64,000 nt of DNA from Antedon bifida (Eukaryota > Echinodermata > Crinoidea > Comatulida > Antedonidae). Under the pieces are notes generated by a model, which worked only from the letters and a program-made list of their open reading frames with translations, did no database searches and was not told the DNA's origin. The position numbers and the translations under genes are program-made. The stretch is from contig OY727098.1 of assembly GCA_963402885.1 (NCBI GenBank), forward strand, positions 23,226,417-23,290,416. The letters run 5' to 3'. Shown piece after piece: positions 36,195 through 46,441 of the stretch. Every line of letters begins with the position of its first letter. Position 1 is the first letter of the stretch.

Positions 36195-39100
36195 ACCACT
36201 AGACCACAGAGCCATGTATGGTATTATCACAGATTTTCACCCACCATGATCATGTTCCGAATATGAGCACTGTTTCTATAATTTACAGTATGATTTATAT
36301 ATAATTTACACAGTGCTACGCAACATCATTGATTTACATATACACAATATTATTTAAAAAACCGTTGCGAATTAAAGTTGGAATTTATTCTGACTTGTTA
36401 AGCCTCCACTGATTGTGAGGGCGTTTGTTGTATGAGAGAATGTATCTGGTGGGTGAAAATCTGTGATAATACCATACATGGCTCTGTGGTCTAGTGGTAT
36501 GATACTTGCCCTGTAAGCGAGAGGTTGCAGGTTCGAATCCCGCCAGAGACATTTTTTCATACAACTAAAAAATACGGAACTTTCGCCAATGAGCTATGCT
36601 CGACGCGATTATGAGATCATGTTCCGAATATGAGCACTGTTTCTATAATTTACAGTATGATTTATATATATATATATATAAACAAATCAGGCACAGAACA
36701 TTAATTCTAAACCGCCCGGTGATATACTGAAATTTAATTAATTAATTTGAAACGATAAAGATGAGGAAATCTGTGAGAATGAGAAAAAGTCGCCCTTCAT
36801 CAGTGCAAGTGAAGGAATTTGGATAACATCATAGTATAATTTGGTAAAGTTATCCAAAGTACCCTCCAGGATTACAGCAAAATCAGATCAAAATTGATAC
36901 AAACAGTAGAAAATATATATAAATCCAAAGGCAAATTACTGAAATTAATCTTTCCTAATATAAGTCACAACATTTTTTTTCTTAGAATTTTCAAATGGTG
37001 CCCCTTTTTAATTAATGTGTCATGATTTGATAAACCTAAACGTATAACTACTGTTCCTAATTTAAAATGTAAATTTTGCTTACATGCATTTCAAACTTAT
37101 CTGTTGCTAATCTCCAACAAAAACAACATGTTCGGTTCAAATGCGTTGTTTTTTTGTTAACAAGCAATTTAACATTTTTACCATTTTTAAATAGAGACGA
37201 TTCGCAATTCACTCCTTACTCCGTTCATTTGGACATGCATACAGTAGTCTTAAAAATCACTCCACAATTTGTCTGCCATATATTAAGATTTTAGGCCTAT
37301 AATACATTTAGTAACAGGGTATTGAGCTAAAATGATTTGCTGTTGTGCTATAATTCCTGAATGATGAATTACAACATTTAATAAATATAGTCAATAATTT
37401 TATTTCAAGTATACGTCTTTTTTGCTCTAGGAAATAAAGAATATATAACAGTTCTGAATCAATATCCACAAAGCAACGATGATAAGTATTATCAATGTTA
37501 CACACCCACTACATTCACTGGACATAGTTTGAGTTACGGTAGATCATTCACAGTAGCGAATGGTGAAAATGTAGATGAAAAATTGTGGACCTACGTGCCG
37601 CGTAGTAATCCGCGTAGATATGTCGTAGAAGATCCAGTAGGCATGGGAGTATACTATTGGAAGATAGTGAACAATGGTGACACCACAGTGGTTCAAACTA
37701 TTAAAATACGAGACGATGGTAAGGCAACACAAATGAACTATTTCATTGTTAATAATCTTTTCTACAATTAGAAACTGAATAAACGTTTTATAAAGAAACG
37801 ACTGAAAAAAAATAGTATAGGCCTAAAACAGATTATTTGTATTTCTCTCACGGATACGGATTAAAAATGTTTCTTAAAATAGACTTAATTACGCAACAAA
37901 AATCGTATACATTGGATATGACGTCACAATCAATAGTTTATTACCAATTAACTGATAGTAACGTAAGTATTTTTATTATCAAAATGGTACGATAAATGTT
38001 CTTTTCTACAACCAACAGCCTTAATAACGCCTGGTAATTCTAAAAACACAGTAACTGTAAACGTTGGAGATGACGTTACAATTAAATTTAACACTCATTT
38101 GAACAGTAATTTAGCCTGGAATAAAGATGGCTCCAATAAGATACAAGTTGGCACGGAAAGGAACATGACCTTTGACCAGGTAGAGACGAGTGATGCTGGC
38201 GTTTACGAGATGTATGAGGATGGTAACCGTGACCATCGAAGACATGCGTTTATCAAGTTGATTGTACGAGGTAATATGTCATAAACGGTAATAATCGGAT
38301 CGATAGTGAAAACGAAACTGCGACACTGACAGTAACAAATTCATTGTATAATCAGTGACAACATGACGATGATACAGTAATATATGTTGTAACATGACCG
38401 ACATTATGTGACATTATGCCATATATAGCTACTATAAAGAGTAGGCATACTAAGTTCGGTTACCACAGGTCAAAAAGGGTTTAGATTCTTGATTTTCCCA
38501 TTTTTTATAGCTTGTCTACGTCACAAGTGGGGTCCACCTGACTGCACTGGTGACTGTGAATACTGCTATAATGGAGGTGTATGTGATGATAAAACAGGAT
38601 CATGTATCTGTGCACCTGGATTTAAGGGAACCACGTGTGAAACAGGTGAGACTGTGTTAAATGAAGACCATCAACAACAAAAATATTACTGTTATTTATT
38701 GTTTGAAGGTTTGCATGGCGAAATCAAATGTTGATATAAACCTTGCGTTTCACCACGTACATTAGTTCTGAAAAGAACTGTTGAATGAATGCACATTCTC
38801 ACTCCTGAGAACGATCAAAGCATTGATCGAAACGTCGAGAAACTCAAGAGTTATTTTCAGAACTAATATACGTGGTGTACCGCAAAATTTATATCAACAT
38901 TACTGTTATTGATACACAAGTATTACCTTACGTTGCGTATTCCTCCTATAGAGGTGAGGATTTAGTATACATATTGTAGTTGAGCTGTAGCCTGGTGATT
39001 AACATGCTTGCCTGCCTTTCAATCCAAAGGTCCAGGGTTCAAACCTGACACAGTTCCATGGTTGTAAATTACGATTCTTTCAACTCCACTCCCTACGCCT

Positions 39101-42100
39101 CAAATGAGTTTATAAGCAATATAAATGTTATAATAGTTGGATGGATCTAACAACAATAACAAAATCATGATGTGGTAAATAGTATATAGATTGTATCGCT
39201 TAACGTTTACAATATAATTTCAGTTTAATCTATAAGCTATATTTAAACTAGCTTTTTAATACTACTGTATATAACAACCGATAGACAGTCGGATACCAAT
39301 TCAGTTAAGAATCTTGTTGCATGCATCTATTTAAACAAAACTTCATTATTGTATTTTATCTTTTTATAAATTGCTCTCGTCTCTCTTCACCGGATTTTTC
39401 ACCGGATAAAAAAAAATAATGTAACGGTGTGCGACGCTTAACACCACGTGGTCATCAAAACTCAGTTCGACTTTCATGGCTCCTCGTTATATAACGATCT
39501 TAAAGCTCCGTATTTTAACTTTTAAATCTTTATTTTTACATCTGATGATCGATGTCTCCGGAGAACACATTAAGCTCTTCTCTCTGGGTGGGCGCACTTT
39601 TGTTAACATTATGTCATAGGAAAGAACTTTGTCTAACATTCACTCACTTTCGTTAATTAAACAATTCAGTGTATAGTGCGCATTTTGACTTTTGTTTAAA
39701 ATAGAACCAGCTGCTATATAGATAGGGATAGAAGTGACATCATAGTAAACTGTGTATAATTTTAAACATAGTTTCAATTCTAAACTTTTATTTTTTTCAT
39801 TTTATTTTAGAATGCGGTGGAAATAAACATGGTTGGAATTGTGAAAATCATTGTACCCAACAAGATGATCTTACTGCTTGTAAAGATAAACAGTTTTGCT
39901 TACCTGATCCATATGGATGTAGCTGTGTTACCGGTTACAAAGGATTAAAATGTAACACAGGTAACAAAAACAGTTATATCTGAGCGTTACTGAATATACG
40001 ACGCGCAGTAACTTATAGTAATACGGATTGCAGTGGTCTTTAATAATATAACATTTAATTATCAATTAATTATTTTATGTTATTAATGTTGCAATGGTAC
40101 AGAATGTTCGTCTGGTACATTTGGTGCAGACTGTGCTCAAACTTGTCATTGTAAACAAGGTGGTTGTGATCGATATACAGGAATATGCACTGATGATCAA
40201 GACTCGTCTTGTGCGTTTCCATGGACGGGATCTAACTGCCACGGTAAGACCGAATTAACGAATAAACAACTTTTTTTATAATTAATATGGTAAATCTAAT
40301 AATCTGTGCATTTGCTTTGGCGTTGAACTGTAAAATAAAGTTTAGAAATAAGCTTAAAAATGAAAATACTAGTATTTAAGGGTTTGCTTGTCGATCGAAA
40401 AATATGTAGGCCTAGGCCTACGTGTAAATGTATTTTTGGAAAATGTGTATACTTTTGGAAATATTATCTGAATACACTTAATTCTTTTAGCATGCCTATC
40501 AGATTTTTACGGAGAAAACTGTCATATTGAATGTAATAAACAATGTGAATGCCACAGAGTGATTGGCAGATGTATAGAAGGAACGTGCTTTTCCAATTGG
40601 CTAGAACCTGATTGTGAAGTTGGTAAGTTCCTTTTTATTAATACATTTTTTTTTTGTATCCCAGCCTCTCTGAGCCTTTTGACATACGCATTTGTATCAT
40701 GACGTTGGTTGAATAATGAATAGCATTTAGCGTTCCGCTGCATCTATGCAGTATAAAGAAGTTCTATCGAAGAACAGTGAACATTGTCGAATTTGATACT
40801 AATCCGAAGTAAAACATAAACAGACAGCGTATCGTCCAAACTGAAACTCCAATATAATGTTTAACCAAACTTCTTGTTAAATTATGGGTGATAAAAAAAC
40901 TGTTAACAAATATTTACACTACAATTTTAATGAATTCTATACGTATTTTAAGAAACCTGATTTGAAGAAGAGGCCAATAAATAAATGTTTCCATAAAAAT
41001 ATAAGAAGCATGCATACGGTACCATACATAACCCCAATTGTATTTATCGATATTCTTTTTGTCAGGAATTATTAATGCCATATTTGTACCAGTAAATAAC
41101 AACCAGAATACAACTGCATTATGTTCAGTAAAACATTATGGTACAAAAAACATTACAACAATGATTATGATGACCAACAAACATTTCACTGGAAATATTA
41201 CAACACTGGTAGGAATAGAACAAGATGGTGAGAATATAACAACATACACATTTTCTGTGACATCGAATGCTGATTCAACATACAAATGTGTAATTGTGCA
41301 CGAAGGTTTTTCTGTTAAACGTGAAATCGTTGCTCAAATATTTCGTAAGTTTAGCAAATACTTTATCTGCATTTATAATATTTTATTTTCCTTTTAATAT
41401 GATTATATTCAAGATTCAGATTTAGTCTACACTTACTATGCATATGTGTGTATTTAAATCTTAATTTATATTGGCTCATAGCATGGATTAAGGAATTGAA
41501 TATTCTTTAATCCTTGCTCATAGTATCCATGTCGCGTAGAATGAAAAATTTGAAAACCCATGGAGATAGGTTATTGGAATTTACTATAATATATCATGGA
41601 GAAACCAATCTCGTTTTTGTTTTAAAACCTTGTTTAGGGTTACCTCTCTATACCGGAAAATTGGCGGTACTTAATATTTCAAGCTCCTGTATCACCATTG
41701 AATGGACGGCATGGAACAGCAATACTGACGAGGGAGATGGTCTAGTTGTTGGATACTTTTTATACCACAAACTGAGCAATACAAATGATTGGAAGAAGAC
41801 GTTTTTCAATAATTCTTTATCAGGCACTATAAATGGGTTGATGTGGGATACAGAATACACTTTTGGTGTTTCAGCTGTGAGACCTGGTGAAGGCGGTGAA
41901 GGACCATTGGGAGAAACAACACTCACTGCAAAAACACTTTGCGGAAGTAAGTTCTATAATCTATATATAAATTTACGTAAGGGCAAAATTCGGTAAATCG
42001 CGCGTTATTTCTAAAATGTTTACTCGATGTTATATAAAGTTGGTTAGTTCTGTCGATACTGATTTTAACCACCTGATGTAACCCTGTTTACTAATTAAAT

Positions 42101-45100
42101 TTAGGTAATTAGTTATTGACAATTAAAACGAATTTAGGTTCAACGATTTGCCCAAATAGGGGTGTTTTCCGATCGTGGTATACACTGTCTAATGGATGTC
42201 CATCTTGGAAAATACCTGCACACAACAATACAAGGATGCTTTGCATTTTCCTATCTTCTCCTACAATAATTGTTTTTAATGGTTGAAAACCAGTTGAACA
42301 GCTCGAGTACAGTATCATAATGTTGAAGACAGGCCGATTTTCTTTAAAAACAATAATACGAGGATACTTCGTATTTTCCTATCTCCTCCTACGATAATTG
42401 TTTTTAATAGCTGAAAACCGGTTGAACAGCTCGAGTACAGTATCATGATGTTGAAGACAGGCCGATTTTCTTTGAAAAATACTATTTTGATAGATTTAAT
42501 ATACGTTTATACAAATGTATTGATTTGCGATGAATGGAACATTCTAATCTCTCAGACTCCCAGTTTGTAGGTAAATTTATGAGCCTTTGGTTTAACACAA
42601 GTAGGTAAATTTATGGGCCCTTGGAGAATAAAACTTATATATAGTATTGCAATACTTTGACAATATTGTAAATACTGTACGTATTCCCTCAACTCTAATG
42701 TTGTATACAAAACACAAATTGGGTTTGTTTAAATGAGTTCAAATAAAAAAATTGGACTCATTTTTAAGACAAGGCCTAATTCCCAGGGTGCTAAGTTTAC
42801 ATAAATCATCGTGTCTATTTATTCGTTTCTGTAAACGAAAATGTACTATAGTCCTGCGGTACGTACATTTTTTACGCTGAAATTACTGTGTATTCGAGAA
42901 CCATCTGTGGACACGACCTAGATGGTACGCGAACGAAGCGAGCGTACCATCTAGTATTATAAATTATATTTACTTTACTACAGTTTGCAAAAAAAATGCT
43001 CCTATGAATTTTACATTCAACTGGATTGTATAATTAATTATTTACGGGTACATGAAAGATTTACTATTTCACGTGATGTATATGTTGTTTATCAGGGCCT
43101 CCTCCAGTTCAGAATGCAAATCACAGAGTGTCAACCTGGGAACCAAACAGTATCCAAGTAACATGGATAGTACCGGTACGTAAGTTTACAATTAATGATG
43201 ACATCATGTTCTACTCTTATACTATAATGCAACCAATTTACCACAAAACCTCAATTCCAATTCGTGGTACCAGTTGTTGTACATTAGAAAAGGCAAGTAA
43301 TACAGTGTTTTGTCATAGTCAGTACAACGCCAATAATGTATGTACCGTAGCGCCATTCATCAGCAATTTCAGATAATAATGGCTAATAATCCATTAAAGT
43401 TGGTAAGACATGGTTCTTCCAGATATGTAAAACGTCTCTTTTAAACAACTATAAACTATTATTCATTTTGATTGGTGTCACACTATTGGTTAATATTTAA
43501 GGAAAATTTAGACGTTGATTTACTGAAATGTTACAATACCAATTCGAGTATGTACACAGTTTATTTTAAAACGATTGACATCAAAGGATGCAGTGAGAAG
43601 GTTTACCATACCAACACTAGTCAACTTACTATCGAAAATATTACAGTGGATGACCCTTATCTCATCTTGGTCAGTCTATCGAATAAAGACAGCGAGAGTA
43701 AAGTTGTTAGAAGCTCGAATGATATAGAAAATGGTAGGTATATCGTCAATAATACATTTCCATTGTATCTTCATTGAAGAAATAACAAACTAGGCCTAAT
43801 GTATTGTTTTCATTTTTTCATGACGGTAAAAACTGAGAAACAAAATTAAAAGAAGCCAACATGAACATGAACAAGATTTTATAAGTACGTTTTTAATGAC
43901 AGTTCATAGACTTTTATTACCATGTTTTATCTTTATATGTTAATTAACATCTTTTTAAAATTGTAAATGAAAGCATGGTTATTATATTGAAATCAATCAT
44001 CTTTTTATGTAAATATGACTACTTTTTAATTACTTTTTAACTTGTAACAATCTTAGTAATATACAATAGAAAGAGAAATATTCATACAAATAATTAATTG
44101 TTACAATGTACCTTTATTTTATATATAATATATATACATATAAATCTGAGAATTATAATAAAAGTGGGAAGACCCCACACAAGACAAAAAAAAAAGAAGA
44201 AGCCCAATCAAGACTTTAATATGTATGCAAATTTCATTTTCAATTATTTTAAAGAATGTATGCCTACAAATGAATCACATTCTGGTAGCATTATTGGTGG
44301 CTCTGTGGCAGGCGGTATTTGTGCAGGTTTTTTCACCGTCATCATAATATCAATTTGGTAAGTTCCTGTAATGAATTATTATTATTAATAATCCCAATAA
44401 AAAAAATGAAATATTGACACGTCGTTTAAATCTACTTTGCAATACCATTTTACAACCATGGTCAAATTCGATAAGCCTACTTCAAAACTACTACTACTAC
44501 TATTGAATTATTATTTAACTTTTATTCATTGTTGTGTTCCTTTTTAAGCCAACAAAAATCACGCAAAAATATTAGTAAATCTGACGTTGAGGAAAAAAAT
44601 ATTTATCAGGATTACGCAGCAGCTAGTAATAATTCAGAATATTCATCATGGTAATTATGAGTTTCTATTCTTGTTGCCAATTTATTTATACCTCACATTT
44701 TAGGCCTAATTATCACATCCATTAAGTTACTCATTGCATTTATTTGTTATTGTGTTTAGTATTCATTGTGATATAACATTAGAAATGTTTCGAGTAGTCA
44801 ATGTAGTGCAACTTGGCTAATTTAGCAACAGACACAGCGCTGTTAAACAAATCTGATGCTAGTTAATTGTGTCCTGTGCTTATGTTTCTGGTTGTATTTG
44901 TACTAATCTTGTAATTTTTAAATGATAAGTTGTTAGCTACTTATTCAGTGAAACTAGATCTCTTATTCGTCATGTTATTTTGCTTTTTCTTTTTAATTTT
45001 GCTTTGGATGCACCGTTAGGTATTGTCTAACGTGTGCCACTGTTACACAAGTGATTCCATTAAATTGTATTGTATTGTATTGTATGGTGCTACATTTTAT

Positions 45101-45616
45101 AAGAATTATCGAGATGATGTAATTTGGGCCTTTTGCGATCAATACTTAGGTCAATAGGCATAACAGTATATTTTGTGTTTGTTTAGTAATCCAAAAATAG
45201 TGACTAGTTCTAACAATGATGATTCAACTGATCAACACGTGTATCAGAATTGTGCAAGTTACAATTCTTCTTCAGAGTGAGTATAGCATTCAAGATTTAA
45301 TCATTAAGTACATTTGACATTAAAACAAAGGTTTATTTTCATATTTATAATAATAAAGGAATACTGAGTACATAAATGTATACTGTTAATACAATATTAA
45401 GAAGGCTTGTTTTTCCTTGTAGACAGGTACAAAGGTGGTGAGCAGTTACATACATCTCTCACTACTACTATAACATTTTAATGTATTTTCTATTTTTATA
45501 ATTAATTAAAAGATATATATATATTTTATATTTCAAGCAATTATGAAAATCCAGATATTGTTAAAATGCCTGAAAATCAACCATACGAGATTGTGAACTT
45601 GGTCAAGTTAAAGTAA
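35786..45616 (+). CDS. Tie-like kinase-less receptor, copy 1 (complete)
   Basis: Fifteen exons give 806 aa: 35786-35834, 37431-37718, 38019-38270, 38511-38645, 39811-39960, 40103-40243, 40491-40622, 41066-41344, 41638-41946, 43096-43175, 43502-43733, 44255-44357, 44549-44650, 45187-45276, 45538-45616. Order: signal peptide, Ig1, Cys-poor Ig2, four EGF-like modules, Ig3, FN3, a second FN3 split over two exons, TM ([17 protein letters not shown]...), tail. The Tie ectodomain signature is clear: KWGPPDC...[50 protein letters not shown], and PGEGGEGPLGETT in FN3-1. Tie kinases bind angiopoietins; this one has no kinase, ending in a tail of about 100 aa with NIYQDYA, HVYQNC, NYENP and PYEIVNL. Ig1 keeps its first Cys (YQC) but the second is Trp (YYWKI). 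Ligand unknown; a decoy or adaptor-coupled receptor is inference. Confidence 0.82.
36194..36499. repeat. Perfect 53-bp inverted repeat
   Basis: 36194-36246 (starts TACCACTAGACC) is the exact reverse complement of 36447-36499 (ends GGTCTAGTGGTA), with a 200-bp spacer. The right arm runs into a tRNA-like sequence. Intron 1 of Tie-like copy 1. Confidence 0.93.
36480..36550 (+). pseudogene. Degenerate tRNA-like sequence (tRNA-Pro-derived, anticodon position TGT)
   Basis: GGCTCTG pairs with CAGAGAC as an acceptor stem with one mismatch. GGTCTAGTGGTATGAT is a typical A-box/D-arm, and GGTTCGAATCC a B-box/T-loop. The anticodon stem CTTGC/GCGAG closes on CCTGTAA, with C rather than T before the anticodon. 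The D-arm resembles tRNA-Pro, but the anticodon would read Thr. Stem mismatches favour a pseudogene or SINE head. Confidence 0.55.
36690..36795 (-). repeat. Inverted copy of the GGGCGGTTTAGAATTAAT repeat
   Basis: It reads ATTAATTCTAAACCGCCCGG then GAGGAAATCTGTGAGAATGAG on the plus strand, the reverse complement of about 60060-60165. Intron 1 of Tie-like copy 1. Confidence 0.75.
38731..38897. mobile_element. Foldback element with a hammerhead-like core, copy 1 intron 4
   Basis: The ends TTGATATAAA..TTGCG..ACCACGTA..ATTAGTTCTGAAAA and its reverse complement form inverted arms of about 45 bp. The centre reads CCTGAGAACGATCAAAGCAT then TGATCGAAACGTC, with a 6-bp stem CGATCA/TGATCG. Confidence 0.6.
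38985..39130 (+). repeat. tRNA-derived SINE-like element
   Basis: TAGCCTGGTGATTAACATGC then GGTCCAGGGTTCAAACCTG fit A and B boxes; the same pair occurs inverted at 19650-19725. A downstream unrelated stretch runs to about 39130. It lies in intron 4 of copy 1. Confidence 0.55.
41960..42954 (+). mobile_element. Non-autonomous Helitron in copy 1 (FN3-1/FN3-2 intron)
   Basis: It begins 5'-TCTATATATAAATTTACG and ends CTAG-3', inserted between A (41959) and T (42955), as expected of Helitrons. Just before the end, GATGGTACGC and GCGTACCATC form a perfect 10-bp hairpin stem. No Rep/helicase frame exists. A 1.4-kb relative is at 48094-49517. The equivalent intron of copy 3 (62032-62191) lacks it. 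Confidence 0.8.
44936..45085 (+). mobile_element. Short LINE-like 3' end with ATTGT tail, inserted in copy 1
   Basis: About 150 bp present in the 44651-45186 intron but absent from the matching intron of copy 3. It ends in tandem TATTG/ATTGT units, as truncated non-LTR elements do. Confidence 0.6.
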
Positions 45617-45739
45617 ATTATCATCGATGGCAAAAGCGAAAGATGAAATCAACATTTGGTTGAATGAGAAGACTTTTAACAGTTCGAAAAGCATTATTGA
45701 AGAATTTAAATAATTATTTTCTTGACCCACTAATTTTAA

Positions 45740-46023
45740 AGATGTAAAAAACATGAAAAATTAAGCTTAAATCAGACTTTGAATTTGTTATTTTGTAGTT
45801 TTAATAAAGTTAATCACTTTTGTAGAAAAAAACGAAAAAAACAAATGTTTTCACTTATAAAATGACAAAATAAATGGTCAAATTCAACCAAAAACGCATT
45901 GGCTGACAGTCAATTTGACCATTTTTTGGCTATAAAATACAGTTTATTCATGTAAATAAAATTGTTTTCGATCCAATTTTAGGTGAAAGTGGATAATTCT
46001 TTTTTCAGGTGGACAATACATCT
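45740..46023. mobile_element. TTAA-flanked MITE in the copy 1 3' UTR
   Basis: Flanked by TTAA (45736-45739 and 46024-46027). The right end GGACAATACATCT matches the 4153-4699 element; the left end AGATGTA is decayed. It contains AATAAA at 45803, the likely polyadenylation signal of copy 1. Confidence 0.6.
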
Positions 46024-46260
46024 TTAAATAAATAATAAAATAATAGTAATGTAGGCTAATGTATAACTTTTTAGCACATTTTGAACGTATAACTAATTAA
46101 TACATTTTCCAATAGTATGTTACATAACAATTGTTTATTATCATGTTTGGAGAATGTTTTATTGGATAAACGAATATTCTGTTGAGATAGAATTCCTGTA
46201 TTGTAAACAAGGAGAATAATAATAGTCTTCAATGACGTCTTCAGTTGTTGTGATTTACAA

Positions 46261-46325
46261 TGGTCTTTTCACAGGTCAGAATTGTGTTTTGTTACAGTTG
46301 TTTGTTAAGTTAGCACCAGTGTGAC
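46261..46325 (+). promoter_or_regulatory. Shared upstream block, copies 2 and 3
   Basis: TGGTCTTTTCACAGGTCAG ... TTTGTTACAGTTGTTTGTTAAGTTAGCAC is matched at 55859-55925. Here it lies about 120-180 bp before the copy 2 start codon, a sensible place for a promoter or 5' UTR; role inferred. Confidence 0.4.
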
Positions 46326-46441
46326 TGAACTTATTTTGTGTTAGAATTATTGATATTATAAAGTACTTCCTTATACCGTTTTTGTTAAGTTATATGCCTA
46401 CTTTCGTCAGGATAAAGTAGTAATTTTTTATCTTCATAAAC

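Larger units (their letters stand above)
45617..46441 (+). other. Copy 1 3' UTR and intergenic region to copy 2
   Basis: The copy 1 stop is at 45614-45616. The first good AATAAA (45803-45808) lies inside the MITE at 45740-46023. From 46261 a stretch of about 65 bp (TCACAGGTCAG ... TTGTTACAGTTGTTTGTTAAG) is shared with the region upstream of copy 3. Confidence 0.5.

Noticed and set aside
36480-36550. Functional tRNA-Thr(TGT)
   Set aside because: C in place of T before the anticodon, mismatches in the acceptor and T stems, a Pro-like body, and an inverted-repeat setting all favour a pseudogene.
41648-41926. 92-codon minus-strand frame opposite FN3-1, repeated at 61733-62011
   Set aside because: Antisense shadow of the conserved FN3-1 exon; conserved only because the coding strand is.
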